64,000 bases of DNA from Ligula intestinalis (lineage: Eukaryota; Platyhelminthes; Cestoda; Diphyllobothriidea; Diphyllobothriidae). Made by a program: the position numbers and the translations under genes. Below are positions 21,541 through 34,040 of this stretch, piece after piece. The DNA lies in the NCBI GenBank assembly GCA_036362985.1, contig JAYGXS010000009.1, forward strand, positions 26,710,900 through 26,774,899, written 5' to 3'. A model generated the notes under the pieces. That model ran no database searches. It saw only the letters and a list, made by a program, of their open reading frames with translations, and was not told where the DNA came from. Within the stretch, counting starts at the first letter, position 1. Each line of letters starts with the position of its first letter.

Positions 21541-23149
21541 CTAAGCCACCGTTTTGAGGCAGAGTAGCTTTTTGGTCCATTCTGCATTTAAGGAATGTAA
21601 ATATGAGTCATTCTCCATTCGTATGTGCAGTCAATACTGTATATTCTTAAAAAAACACTTGCATGCGGATCTACCGGCTGAGCTATCTCTTGAGTTAATG
21701 GGTAGTTCACTTCCCGCAGCCAATTTGTCCAACCTGTCAAGCTAAAATCTATGGTACTTCCCAATAACTGCGGAGTCTTTAAGGCTTAAGCTTATTCCCT
21801 CAACTTTTCCCCGTACAATAATGGTTTGAGATCGCCAAATGCATGTTTGTATGTTAAATGGGCTAGTGCCACTCTTGTTGGTCATTACCTTAGAAATCAG
21901 AAACATCGCCGGCTTCTGATGGCTGTATTGGTCCACGTTTTAACGGAGTTGCTGGCAAATGTTATTCGGCAGAAATCCGTCCACTACAATTTCGCATTGT
22001 GATCGCCTGAATCTTAAGCCATTCTAACCAACGAGGTATTTTCCGATATTTTCCGACGATGGGTAGACGAGAAAACTGCCAATAAACCTATCCCACTGGA
22101 TGCTCTTCCCACTTCTGGGAATTTCAATTACACTACCATTATTGAGGTATCCTATTTCCAGGATCCTTGTGTTTCTCTGACATTCAATCTTGCATTCATC
22201 TTCGTGTTGAAATGATTATCAATGCAATTCTTAAATTAGTCTATCATATCCGTCGTTCACTTTACTATTTGCTACTCCATGTCCAAATCTGGAGATTTGT
22301 TTATGCCTGCACTTTTTACCTTATTCGCAATAGTTCTGCGTTTATTTTTTGCAGTTTTGTTTAAAACGCACTTTCGGACTTTGTAACGTGTCTACTGAAT
22401 GCACACCTCCTCTGCCGGTTTTTTTGTGCATTTTTACTGTGTATTATTACACGACGACGTTTTAATAGGGTTAATCACCTAGCTGACCGAGTTCTCGCTG
22501 ATCTTTTCCGTGCCCCCCACTCCGGCCAAATGACTGTGACGTCTTCCATCCCATGCCTTGAGTATTCCAACACATGCTGTACATCTGTCTATGAGCAATC
22601 CGTATGGCCATATGTGGCACACTCCCTCGCATGCGAAGACATTGAAATACAGAGAAATATATGGGAATTGTTCCCCTAATAGTCGTGTGCATTCAATGAG
22701 AAATTATGTTTTCGAGAAATTATCCTCTGATCTCAATACATGAAGCAACATGTGGCTGAAAACTTTGAATTTTACTTTCAAAATGAGTTGTATTTCCTTC
22801 CTTACTACATCCAGACACGGAAAATCTGCGGTGAAAGTCCTGGTTCCTCCAGTATAGACACAATGGCCTCTGCCTCCATCGTGCATCGACAACCATCAAT
22901 TCCGGCCCCGCAGTCCTTTCAAATCCAGATCCACCTTCACCTACATCACTGGAAGCCTTCCTCCCGCATTCCAAATCCTACCGCAATTTATGTCCTCTTT
23001 CTCGCACTAGTCACTTGTTCATCAGTTTTTACCCTGTCACACCAACCTGTCTGGTCTGAGAATTTTACTTTCTTCTCCGTTTATTTCGCCTGACAAAGGC
23101 TGGGTAACACGAACTTGAAATTTTACGATTAAAAATTCGATTTTTGTAA
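21541..23149. other. Intergenic, no gene seen
   Basis: Several open frames of 60-120 codons overlap in 22470-23093 on both strands. Their translations show no domain that I know, and mutual overlap argues that they are chance frames. Confidence 0.35.
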
Positions 23150-23494
23150 TTGCGTATTACTCTTCATGCGTATGCATACATGAAACTGAAATCTGCGAGG
23201 CGTTGGTCAGGCGTTCTACGTTCTTACATATCCAGCAAGCCTGTCCGTCAACTAGTGGAACAGGTAAACCACATAAGTAGATGCATCCAAGCTCGCGGAT
23301 GGAGTACATTTAGCTCAAAGCATGTCAGCAGATTACTGAGAAAAATTGAGGAACAGCTGCTTTTTCTTATGATTAGTCGTAGCCAAGTTATTGGCATGGT
23401 TAGTAAGTGGGGAGTAGTCGAAGACCTTCGTGATAGGTGTCCTAGCGCTTATTATGTTTGGCATGTTTTGTGTTGGATTACCAAGACACAATAA
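23150..23494 (+). other. Unrecognised open frame, 114 codons
   Basis: The frame starts at an ATT/ATG-type codon near 23150 and contains a mostly helical-looking stretch (VRQLVEQVNHISRCIQ, VSRLLRKIEEQLLFLM). No family was recognised and no splice sites stand out. It may be chance. Confidence 0.15.
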
Positions 23495-23714
23495 ATGGTC
23501 GACACCGTTTCTTTTGTGACCATGTAATTCCGTCCTCTTTACTAACTAACACAGAGAACATTAGCGTACAAATGGTGCGCCGGTTAGATCAATTAACCTT
23601 CGGTTTATGACAACAGGTGAAAATAAATAACTGTCATATAAATTGGAAGGCAGGCATCCCAAGAAATATAACTTCAAGGAGACCCATTCTTCGGGATAAT
23701 AAGGAAACGTTATT

Positions 23715-24250
23715 GGGTTAATTTTCGACACTGGATCACCGGGTCATCATCAGACTTCAGAAACTGTGCAACGAACAAATAACATTTCAAAAGTGCAAAA
23801 TTAGTAATCACAATAGCGTAATGGCTAATTGTTAACTGTAATTTTCGTGGGTTCGGGGTCAGTCCGGGTCATCGGGTGTGGGCACCAATTGCGGTTCACG
23901 TTGGTCTGTATTAATTGGCTGTAGTCTCTTCCATCTTTCTTTTAGGGGTTTGTACACTCCATCCAAGTCGACACTTCGGTTGATGCATAAAATCATCGGA
24001 GTGTATGGCCTTAAGAAATTTTCGGCCCTTTTTGGAGGGGCAAGCTCCGAACATGTGTGTGTTGTGCCACAGAAAGGTTTGCCATGTGTCAAGGCAATGC
24101 AGAGCCACTTCGGACAAATGAGCGTGTCTCTTCACTGCAAATTCGTGCTCGTGGTTGCTTGTGGATACAGATCTTTCTGTTTGGCCACAATTTGCGGTAT
24201 CATAAGCTTCGCATAAGATTTTGTCGATTAATTCTTTCTTATCGAGGTAG
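23715..24250 (-). pseudogene. Decayed PLE 3' end with GIY-YIG tail and hammerhead-like motif
   Basis: On the minus strand, frames at 24135-23859 read SEVALHCLDTWQTF and then CINRSVDLDGVYKPLKERW. These match the C-terminal pattern of PLE endonucleases (S-V-A-H, then a helix ending N-R-x-x-D-L). Frameshifts separate the parts. About 100 bases downstream (23753-23715) is CTGATGATGACCC and then GTGTCGAAAATTAAC, the hammerhead-like order found after other PLE frames here. This copy is inactive. Confidence 0.6.
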
Positions 24251-26869
24251 CCAAGCCTATCTTTAGGGTGTAATAGCTGGGGTGCATAAAGTAGCCGTCG
24301 GTTTGTACGCCATTTTTATTTGGTGTTTCTGTGAGTTTCTTTCAACGAGCTCAGACATATTTTGTCCACCACGGAGTGACGCAAATTGCAGCTACCAGTT
24401 AGCACCCACATTAGATGACTATATAACTGTACCAACCCTTTTGAAATGTCCATTGTTCGTTGCATAGTTTCCCAAGTCTGACGACGACCTGGGGCTCCAG
24501 TATCGAAAATTTACTTGATAAAATTTCCTATTTATCCCGAAGAACGTGTCTCCTTGAAACAAATTACTATCCAAAAAAGGGAATTTCAACCAAATTAGCG
24601 AACATATGTACATACTCAGGTTTACTACGCCGTATAGCTGATCGTGGTGTTACGCTGACATGTGTCCTTCACGTGATAGTGAGCAGAGGAATCTCGCTGC
24701 ATGAGCGTAATGCCGGCTAGCACAGGTTATATCAACAAACCTGTTTTATTCTCTTCCTATTACCTCCTCGCACCGGTATCTGCGCTCTGGCGAAATCGCA
24801 CTAATAATCTCGCTTCAGCGTTTTTTCATGTAGTGACATAAGGCACTGGGTCGCGTCTCCCAAACGTTCGTTCATCCCTGGCTATCTGCGAACTGCGTTG
24901 CATTTCTGTCTGACTAGCCTAAGGCCAAGAACAGGCATGGCATCGAATTTGATCAACTGCAACCAACCACTCATCTACGTCCAGGCAATTCTGCGTCTAT
25001 CATCTTTTGATAGGCTTGGTAGTTGCAGTACTGCGAGCGATACCCATGCTGAACTCTTGCCTCTCATAGATATCGTAATACGTATGGAGTAGAGTGCGTT
25101 CTCGTAGACAACTCTTGTGTTTGTTCTTCACGGTTAAGTATTGATGCGGCCGTTGTTGTTTTTCTTCGGTATTCACTGTTTTCTATTTAATTTTCGGGAT
25201 GCCATGGTTTTTGCTGACATCCCCTTCGGTTATACGGCTTAACGCAGTCATCGGTCATACCACCGGTTGTTTTGTAGGCTAGCTGAGGACCTTTTTCATT
25301 TAAATAGTCTTCGTGTACACTGTAGGAGCCATTAGTTCACAGTGACGTGGACGAGTAACCTCAGCAAAAATGCGGTTGGCAAATTGCCTAACCGTTTTAA
25401 GGTGTTGTTGTATGATAATATCAGCAAAAAACACGACGAACACTGACTGTTCTTGAGAGCATTCGGAGGATACGTTCCAAAATCAACAATTCCTTGTTAA
25501 GCAAAGTTAAAAAATTGACCGGAGAGCTATAGAGAATGAGGAGGAGAATAAAAGCATGTATAAATCGACAAATTAGGGCTTGGAGTGTGTGATATTAACT
25601 TAAACGACAGATATAATATAGAATTGTATTAATTTCAATGAAAGGGGTTTCAATATTAAGAGTAAATGAAGGATTACATGTCAGGGTAGCAATAAGGTAC
25701 TAGAAAGAAGATAACCGACTGGGCAGGGTATCTAAGGATTCAGGACTGGGAGAGGGTCGCAATCGAAAAATGTAGTGGATTGGCTTCTGGTTATTCAGTA
25801 GAAGACCATTAGCGTGGTCCAGACCATTTTTCAGTACCTAGAAAGATGTCTGACATTTGAGAGGATTACCAACAACCATATCATCAGCATAATTTTGCAA
25901 ACAGACATCAGTTCTGCGATCGTAGTTCGTCAGTATGGAGGGAGATGGTTAATAAGTCCTTGTGTTTCTCTATACTTCCTTGCCCACAAGTTGATTTACG
26001 TCCTATAAACATGGTAGATCGGGACATTCTAACGTGACCGAATATCCATTAACTCCACCGATATCGCGTGGGCTCGCAAAATAATGTTGGAAGCGGGTAT
26101 CCGACGGTTCAGTTACTATTTTTTTTCAATATTTGGGTGGGTCAGCTGCTATATTTGTGGCCGTATCCTCGGCGGGACTAAAAACCGTTATTCCAGTGTC
26201 TCCCTGCATCGACAAGAGCGTCTCGTATATTAAATTTATTATATTACTTGCATGATGTAAGTAGACATGTTTTTGTATTCTATCCATCGTAATATACAAC
26301 CAAGCGGAAGCTTTCATCTAGCAACCGAGTCAAAACACCGGGTTTGACGACTGAAGGTTCTGGGTTGAGTACAGTCAGCATGACAATTTACGCACCCTGA
26401 ACCTCATTATTCATGAACTAATTTCGATACAGCATTTACCATAAAGTGCCTGAACTAACTTCGGCGGCGGTAGGATTTTTGACGATATACAGTGGAACCT
26501 CGGTGCACGAGTCTAATCCATTCTAGTACCGAGCTCTTCATTTGAGATGCACATTTTGCGGGAGGTAGCCAATCAAACTTCATCGGTTCGCTGCGTGGCG
26601 GCAGGCGATCGAGGACCCACGCCCTGGGAGCAAGACACAAAGGTGGACAGAGTCACATACACCCACTGACAACTCGTTAACTGAGCGGAAACCCGTCAAT
26701 CGAAAGAACTTTTCTGCAAGTGAGTCCATCGCTACCTGAAATGCTCGAAGATAGAACTGCTTGTCCTCCGAGGCTCCACTGTACTATCTTCATATGAAAG
26801 TGGATGATGCGATTGCTGAAACAAGGATTTCACCTGCCTTAAGTTTCGGATTCTGTCAAGAGATGACAA
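24251..26869. other. Long intergenic stretch, no gene seen
   Basis: Open frames are 60-86 codons and look random. No splice-bounded exon, tRNA-like box or inverted terminal repeat could be supported over these 2.6 kb. Confidence 0.35.
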
Positions 26870-27385
26870 CCGCATGGGACGCGAGCTGCTCAAGTCATGG
26901 TTCTCAGGCTCACAGTCAAGCAACAAGCACAACTAATTGCCGTTCCAATACTCCTTAATGATGCATTGCTTGAGAAGGAGAACAAGTCACGGGTGTCGCG
27001 CAATTATTAAGCCCACACTCATCACGGTCAACGAAATTACGACCATTAATGACTTTAAAGCGAACTGCTAATCCACCACCGCACCAATTACGATTGGTTG
27101 GTAAAAAAGCTGATACAAGCGAACTTGCAAGTCCCAGGAAGTATTGTCAAGCGAATAAAAGTGTTGTCTTCTTCTTCTCAATATGAGCTGTTAATTATAG
27201 TGTACATGTGGGTGGCCACTACGAACTATAAATACCACACAATCTGTGCACGTCCCCCACTATTCTACGGTTACCCATGACTAAGGATTCTAAACAGAGC
27301 AAATAAAGTTCTTAATCCAGCGATCGCAGCTTCTACTTCTGAACTGCTGCCTGGAACTCGCATATTCGCTTATATCGGCAATCTT
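26870..27385 (+). mobile_element. PLE 3' end, family A, decayed coding tail plus ribozyme-like tail
   Basis: The plus strand at about 26872-26960 reads RDDNRMGRELLKSWFSGSQS with interruptions, the same C-terminal endonuclease segment as the arms at 19.2-20.07 kb. Downstream are the shared untranslated words (GTGGCCACTACGAACTATAA, CACAATCTGTGCA) and the tail with TGACTAAGGATTCTAAACAG, ATAAAGTTCTTAATCCAG and GGAACTCGCATATTCGC. The hairpin and GAAACGTC part is partly deleted, so the ribozyme-like core is lost in this copy. Confidence 0.65.
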
Positions 27386-30160
27386 TTAAGCTTGCAGTGG
27401 AGGTTAGTCTGTGGAAACTGAAAAAGTTATCTACTTCGAGTAAATTTGCTTCCCCGGCCTATTGTAACTGATGGGCTCCCTAGAAAAGCTCCAAACAAAC
27501 TCTGCAGTTATATGGTCATAGGTGTAAACATAAAAATCGACCGTCAAGTGCTAATAGGGCAGCGGTGTGTGTAAAGCAAAGAAGCTGCGCAGGTGGTCGC
27601 AAAACTCATTGGACCATCAGTGGGATTGTTCCGTAGTCCCAAATCTACAAAGGAACCACTAGAGTGAGCCAGTGCTCATAAACACTTCAATCCCAATGTT
27701 GAGGGCTGCTAGCACTTTAATCCCATTTGGTCTGAATTCCGTGCTGTTTTTGACTGTTATGTGCTGGTTCAGTAAAGAAAAAACAATAAAGAACCCTTGG
27801 TAGTTGGCTGGTATGTTGCGAAGATGGGGATGAAACATCTTTTCGAGTAAGCGTATGCTCCAGCTAGATTTTCCGCTGCGAACATTTTGCGGTTATTGCA
27901 GTGCCATTGGAGTTAGCCTGTGCTAGTTGGCCCCAAGTCTTCCTCTCGATCTCACCAAGTCTACCCGCAACTTTGAATAGTTTTTTTACGTTGCCTATAG
28001 TTCAGCGAGTTCGACCTGTCCTAGCACCTTTAAGAAGGCATGCGCATCACTGTATAAATAAGCAACGAGCATGAAGAGGTAAACGGACGTGGTTACTAAG
28101 CGCGCAGTCGTGATCACTTTGATTTTGTTCCGTTTTTTGCATTCCTGGAAATTTTAGTCTCCTTCTTTTCCCTTTTGCATGCCCTATGTTAACCAAAAGC
28201 ATCAAATGACGTAGCACGCGGACATTTTTGTATCCTCTGCTGTGCCTTTACTTTCTTCTGGGCACTGAAAACTGCCTTAGGCACGTACTCAGAAAGGGCT
28301 GTTTGACGTTGAAAGTTCTAGTAAAGGATGCCAGCTTTGTGGCCTTTATTGTATAGAATTATACCTCAATGTATGATGAGGGAATGCTCGAAAAAATGGG
28401 GGGGAAAGGAGTAAAGACCTCTGGTACATTAGGTAATCCCTTCACGTTGAATTGCAGCATGTGTAAATCTCAATATCATAATGCTAGTATAATTTTGTGA
28501 GTAAAATATGTATTTATATCCATAGCCAAGCTTTTCGGGATTCCCGTTTTCGGAATAACTGTTTTTTCAGAGAGGGCAATAAAATTCAGCGTGCAGTTGC
28601 TTCTGTCTCATTACTGGCCCGATATCGCTTTGCTCGCTAACAACGTTAACCATTTTTGAAATTGATTATTGGTGGCGATAAAAAATGGTGCTTGTACATT
28701 TAAGGGAAGCAAGGCACAGAATTGCAACCTCCCAACAAGAAATCAACACACCGAACCAAATCTGAACTACATCCTTGCAAAGTGATGCTGTGTGTTTGGT
28801 GGAATATCGAGGGAGTTACCCATTATGAAGTGCTTGAGGTTAACTTTTTGCACGCTGACACTTATTTTTCTTATTCAAAGCGTAAGGAACCCAAGAACCA
28901 GGCTTTAGGACCGTATCCGTCGATCACAGATGTTGAGGTATGCTTTGTTGTCCACATTTCACCCCTTTGACAAATTTTTTAAGTGTTCGGCGGGGATCTG
29001 TGTGGATTAAGCCGTTGAGACTATCGTTAATGAAATTTGACTTTGGTTTAGAACGTGGAGCGTCTGTATTAGGGAAATTGTTTTTTTTAAACGGACGAAC
29101 CCCTTCTAAGCTCTTATTTTAGCATTGCAATCTTCCCCGTTAACAGCACAAGTGTTCCTGACAGCCTTCACTGCTTTTACGCCTCTATTAAACTCGAAAT
29201 CAAGAAGTCAGAAATCCTCATCCTTTTTGACCTGACATGTCATATATAAATAATTAAGGATTAATTCAAATTACAAAATATAAAAAAATTCAAAAAGCAC
29301 TTGGCTAGCGGAACAAACGACGCATAAGGTGAATGCAATAAACAAAATAATACGCAATGCAATTCCAATTGACTGAAAACAGCATGAACTTACGGGTCCA
29401 TCCATTAGGAAGAGCAATTATTGGGAAAACGAGAATCTCGTTAGGCTATTTTGGTATTCGAGCGCGCCTGGAAGTAGTAGTAGCCGCAGTATCAGTTTCA
29501 ATTTACTCAGGGGAGGATAGGCGAATGCCTTTGAACTCTCTTTTGGTAACAAGATGATAGGAAATAGATGCATTCGAAGAAAAATTGAAAAAATTGTTAA
29601 TTACAGGCTTGCTGATGAAAAAAACAGCAGTTGTTGGTTATTCTTAATAGTAATAAACCATGGCTTATCACGAGGAGTATAGTGAAATGTAATTTATTTC
29701 TGTATTGTCGGTCCCTTGCCTAGCAGATGGATGGGGAATGAGATGTTTGGTGCACGTACAGTCTGCTCTTAAAGAAATTAACACAGGTGGAGAGGACAAC
29801 CTCTTCGGGAAGGGCCTTCTACGTACTTTGCTAAACTGTTGATGTGGCAGAAAATGAGTTCAGTATAGTCCCGTTCATTTCAGAAATATGAACAACACCC
29901 TTGCAATTCCCTTTTTCTATGGGACCTGGCGAATAAACAATAAGTCTGCAAATCCATATCAATATATTGCCCGCAAAATTTTAGTAGAATGATGACATTA
30001 AGATGTACGTATTCTTTAGTTAGGACAAGAGGACGTGAGGGGATGATTTGACGAGCTAGCCCTATTTTTGGAGCATGCACTTTTCATGCTATTTACCCAC
30101 ACAAAGTTGGCATCTTGCATATGTTTGACCTCCAAACAGCCCTTCTCGCGCACATGCACA
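27386..30160. other. Long intergenic stretch, no gene seen
   Basis: The longest frames (82 and 60-66 codons) are unrecognised. A polypurine patch (about 28400) is visible. Nothing could be assigned. Confidence 0.35.
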
Positions 30161-30164
30161 AGGC

Positions 30165-30850
30165 AGTTTTTAGTTACCAATACAAGCAAACATGCGAGTA
30201 CAAGGAAATAATTGAGAAGAAGACGAATCGATCGCTGGGCCAATAATTTTATTCGCAGTTTTCAGTCCTCAGAAGAAAAGAAATTCACAACAGGGTTGCA
30301 AGCATACTTATCTCTTCGTGGTAGATCCTTCGATGACTTTGGTTAATATAAGGGAAGTAAAATGCAGAAGAAGGAGAGTTACAGTTCCAGGAATGCAAAG
30401 ATTTGAACAAGCTCACATTTTCCAATGTCGTCCAAAGTAGTAACCACAGGAGACGTCACGAGTAAAGCTACTACAGATCTCCGCTGATAAGACTCGGCTG
30501 CGACGGAGGCACCGCTGGAATCCGCAATTTTGAGGGTGCTGAAGCATCTTTCTGTTCACAGCTACCGATCGTGTGCGTTGCGTCTCTGCACTGCGGGTCT
30601 GCGTCCAATCGCAGGGCTTAAGTGGCGGCTGCGTGGGAGAGAGGGGAGGGCAGGAAAGGGCATTGAAAAAGCCGGAAAAATCTGCGAATCCACTGCTACT
30701 TGAGGGTTGAACTCGAGGCTTTAGCTGTTGAACACCACGAACCATACCCATTTCTGCTACTGTCTCTGGTGTTGAGTTTGAGAGGAAATTTGCAACATCG
30801 GATGAATAAAGTCCTTGACCCAGCCGTCACGTCTACTTCTGTTCACCTTC
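30165..30850. mobile_element. PLE tails, family B, as a distant inverted pair
   Basis: The minus-strand tail at 30165-30265 has the words ACCAATACAAGCAAACATGC, AATTGAGAAGAAGACGA, TCGATCGCTGGGCCAATA and TTTATTCG of the family B tail at 50434-50520. The plus-strand tail at about 30735-30850 has CATTTCTGCTACTGTCTC, a degenerate hairpin, ATGAATAAAGTCCTTGACCC and ACTTCTGTTCACCTTCTG. They face outwards, as in the compact foldbacks, with about 470 bases of unrelated-looking sequence between. Both are eroded. Confidence 0.5.
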
Positions 30851-31179
30851 TGTCCTTCGATAAGCACTTCAGAGGAAGGCTGGGCAATATACTACTGTCT
30901 AAGTGCACCCCGAAAGTAGAGCACAGGGACCCCTGTAAAACGGAAAGGGCGATTTGCTCCTGCTAACTAACACAGCTATGAGCATAAGTATTGCAGTTCG
31001 TCTTAACTGTTTTGTTGTCCTGCAAAATTTCCGTCTTTCTTTAAATGCCCCCGTGGTGGTAATTGTAAGACTGCCTGAAGTAGATGACCAATTGGAATGG
31101 TTGCAGTCGAATAATTCTCCCCACGGGCTCCGATTAGTCTAATACAATTTAATGTATGCTGCAACCTTGTGATAGTTTA

Positions 31180-31330
31180 ATCACCGTATCCGACGCGGTC
31201 CACCATGAATAAGATTAAAGGAAGAATAGACTTGCGCTGCATCTACCCCACTATCTCCTTCTCCCCCACCTGGGCCCGTTGTCATTCCCGGAAAGGACAT
31301 GACTGGCGATATGACCACAATCAACATACT
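31180..31330 (+). repeat. Dispersed repeat R2, copy b (partial)
   Basis: Contains GCATCTACCCCACTATCTCC and CACCTGGGCCCGTTGTCAT, matching R2 words at 21128-21540 in the same order. Truncated at both ends. Confidence 0.5.
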
Positions 31331-31586
31331 GGGTTAGTAAACCTTTGCAGAGGTCCCGGAATCACATGTCAGTGATAAGCAGCTAGTTATAACTTGATCT
31401 TCTCTCACTAATGTCTTGTGAGGAAGCAATATAAATTAAGTAAATGTTTAAAGAGTCGGTCCGTTTCGGTCCCTGGAAACAATCAGCACAACATGGCAAG
31501 TGGGTATTTCAACCGGTTACTGCGAATGCGCCTACATGGGTTCGGTGTCACACTGGCCGACGAAGGAATGAGGCGCGCAGGTACTA

Positions 31587-32003
31587 CAGTAGTCGCCGGC
31601 CATTAGGCCCACGTCGGGCCCTGACCGAATTGGGCTTAATAAGCGGCAGGCGCATTAAGCGGAGAGTCCTAGTTCTTGATTAGCAAACGCAGGATAGGCA
31701 CTATACATTACATACGCACTGTATTATGTGTAAAGCTTGGTTATGTACAAGAAAATAATGCTGTTTGTCTGTATTTTACGTAATAACTAAAACAAACAAA
31801 AAATTATTTGCGACACGTAACCAGTTGCGCACGCACAGAGAGATGAGAATTTCACTCTGTTCTGTTGGAAAACTGGGCTTTGTAGCCGGCGACTGGGCTT
31901 ATTAGCCAGCGGATTTCGCGATGTAAAATTCCGTCCCAAGCTGACTTGGGCTTAGCACGCAGCTGGGCTTATAAGCCGTGGGCTTAATAACCGGCGACTA
32001 CTG
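31587..32003. mobile_element. 417-bp TA-flanked element with internal palindromic words
   Basis: The left end reads CAGTAGTCGCCGGCCATTAG and the right end is its near-exact complement, over about 28 bases, with TA on both sides (31585-31586, 32004-32005). Inside, TGGGCTTAT(T/A)AGCC-like words recur near 31630, 31872, 31890, 31947, 31963 and 31978. CAG ends and TA duplication indicate a Tc1/mariner-superfamily (pogo-like) non-autonomous element; the repeated words may be transposase sites. There is no coding capacity. Confidence 0.75.
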
Positions 32004-32005
32004 TA

Positions 32006-33310
32006 TTAAAGCTCTACCTCCGTTGCACGTTCGCTAGCAGAGCACTGATTGGATGCCACACAAGCAATAAAGTAGGCATCTGTTGCGAGGACTGCGGCAG
32101 GTAAATCTGCCCCTAAGAGTAACCATACTTTATTCTGTAGCCGAACCCTGACCTTAACCTCCCCCTAAAGCATTTTCTTAGGCTCACTCAGGCTCTTCTC
32201 AAGCTCGCAGGGTTTGACCTCTCTTCCCGAGATTGACCTACTACTCTTTTGATAGAAATAGATGGAAAGTGTAAATAAAAAATCCCAAACTCAAATCGCC
32301 GGTGAGGAAAGGTCAGCTGGTTCGTCTAGTAGCGAGGTGGGCTTCATGAGATCGAGCATCCATCAAAGGGCTCACTTAGGCAAGATTGGAATACAGCCAT
32401 TCCACCCTCCGAAATGCATATTAGATGGTTCTTACGTACTTTCATCGGAGAAAGCATCTGCATCTGCTTATCGGTCCCCAAAATTGTGTTTTAAACAGTA
32501 TATTCACTCCGGTTATTTTTTGGAATACAGTGATTCAGTCGATACTTACCTATCCGGGGCTCAGTAGAAAAAGTGCGCAGTTTCGAAATGTGCGTGTTAG
32601 GATGGGATGATATCATTGAAAGTTTATTTTCATAGCACCGTTCTTGTGGACATTATGGAATGGTTTTCGGGGTTGCCGCGTTAACGGCATAAACTGCGGT
32701 CTGGAAGGGGATTTCAGGGGGTAGCTGGGTGGTTAAATTTCCATCTAACTGTTAACTCTGCACAGGTCATCGAATACCTCCTACTGGAACGTCAACATTA
32801 GCAAAATCTGCCAACTCTGTGGGAGCCGGATAATCTACCGGAACTTCAAACGAAAAGATGCATCTCAAACTATTTTTAGTGCAGTCTAATCCTCCATGGA
32901 TCGTTCTTTCGTCTTCGTTGTTTTTGTGAATAAGCTACCGATATGACGTAGAGACATAGTTCTTTAATGATAAGAGCGAATAAACGAGGCCTGAAAGCAG
33001 TTCAGAAGACCAAAGTACGATCGCATCAAAAAGACCCCGAACACTGAATGTGAATGTTGTTTATTGAGTAGGTATGTGATGGCGTGGCAACTGCGTCTTA
33101 TAAATATTGCGATCCTTGTGCCTCAATTATCGTTTTCTGCGACTCTCTCTGAGTGTGAGCATAAAAAACTTCAGGCCATCAAGCTTCTTGCTTTAGAGAC
33201 TACATCATGCTCATCATCTTCTTTCTTTGCTTCTTCTTCTTCTTCTTTTTCTTCAAGAAATGCTTAACTACTTCTATGTGTTAGTTCAGCGAAAATTCCC
33301 ATTTCTACGA
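32006..33310. other. Intergenic, no gene seen
   Basis: A 101-codon frame at 32262-32567 (MESVNKKSQTQIAGEERSAG start) has no recognisable domain. A T/C-rich (TTC)n patch lies at 33211-33254. No exon could be supported. Confidence 0.3.
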
Positions 33311-33332
33311 TTGAAAAGTCATGTTGGCAAAC

Positions 33333-33358
33333 GATCGTTTTCGGTCATTCATCGTCAG
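33333..33358 (-). ncRNA. Hammerhead-like motif at PLE 3' end
   Basis: The minus strand reads CTGACGATGAATGACC and then GAAAACGATC directly downstream of the PLE frame that ends at 33460. CUGANGA and GAAA are the two conserved core strands of a hammerhead ribozyme. The helix II region between them is very short, so activity is doubtful. Confidence 0.45.
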
Positions 33359-33459
33359 GCCAGTACATGACATGGGGAATAAAATTGGTCAATTAATTAC
33401 AGCGATTTATAATCATCAGGTTAGGGAAAGGGGGAGGGGGAGGAAATGGGTGAGGGTAA

Positions 33460-34038
33460 TTAAGCAGTTGAGTTTTCCCTCGTCTCCTGAACGCGGGCGC
33501 CTGCGCGGGTAGGACGCTGGTTGCCATGCCCAGATGAGACAGGGGGGATGTTCTCGCGGTCTGCGGATTGAGTTCTGTATGTCAGCCGCTCAGCTTGCGT
33601 TTGACTATTCTCCGTAGAAACGTCTTCTTTGGCTACAGTAGGTGTTGGGTTTCCGCGTGCAGTCGGCCAAGGGAGGCCGATGGCTTGAACCAGCGCCTTT
33701 TGACAGCATAGACTGGGTTTTGCTAGTCGGATTGCCACTGCTTCTGCTGTGGCTAACACCCGTTTGCGCAGGCATTTTGAGAAGTGCGTTGGCGTGCGGT
33801 AAATGACCCGAAAGGCTTCACTCGCGTCCACTTGGTGGTTTGTATCAATTAGGTGGGCGAGAATTGAGCTTGAGGTCGGTCTATTCTCCCCTCTGCTGAG
33901 CCAAGCTGGTATGTGCTCGCGCATTCTCTTCTCCAGACGTCGCGTTGTTCGGCCAATATAGCCCACTCCACAGGAACAGGTGAACGAATAGATGCACATA
34001 GATGTGGCCTGAAACGGTAGTCTGTCCTTACCTCCCAT
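33460..34038 (-). CDS. PLE GIY-YIG endonuclease fragment, open frame
   Basis: A 192-codon frame. Residues 1-10 match the end of the RT-endonuclease linker (GGKDRLPFQ). Residues about 14-45 form the GIY-YIG module: CIYSFTCSCGVGYIGRTTRR followed by the KRMREH helix. Then come an ILAHLIDTNHQVD-type segment and the LRKRVLATAEAVAIRL helix, with a low-complexity polar C-terminus. By family knowledge this domain nicks target DNA for PLE insertion. The RT is missing: homology stops at about 34040, so this is a 5'-truncated insertion. No disabling stop lies within the fragment. It is 3'-followed by a hammerhead-like motif at 33358-33333. Confidence 0.75.
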   Translation of the reverse strand: MGGKDRLPFQATSMCIYSFTCSCGVGYIGRTTRRLEKRMREHIPAWLSRGENRPTSSSILAHLIDTNHQVDASEAFRVIYRTPTHFSKCLRKRVLATAEAVAIRLAKPSLCCQKALVQAIGLPWPTARGNPTPTVAKEDVSTENSQTQAERLTYRTQSADRENIPPVSSGHGNQRPTRAGARVQETRENSTA

Positions 34039-34040
34039 TC

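Noticed and set aside
26732..26932. 66-codon minus-strand frame
   Set aside because: It is antisense to the PLE endonuclease C-terminal relic at 26870-26960.
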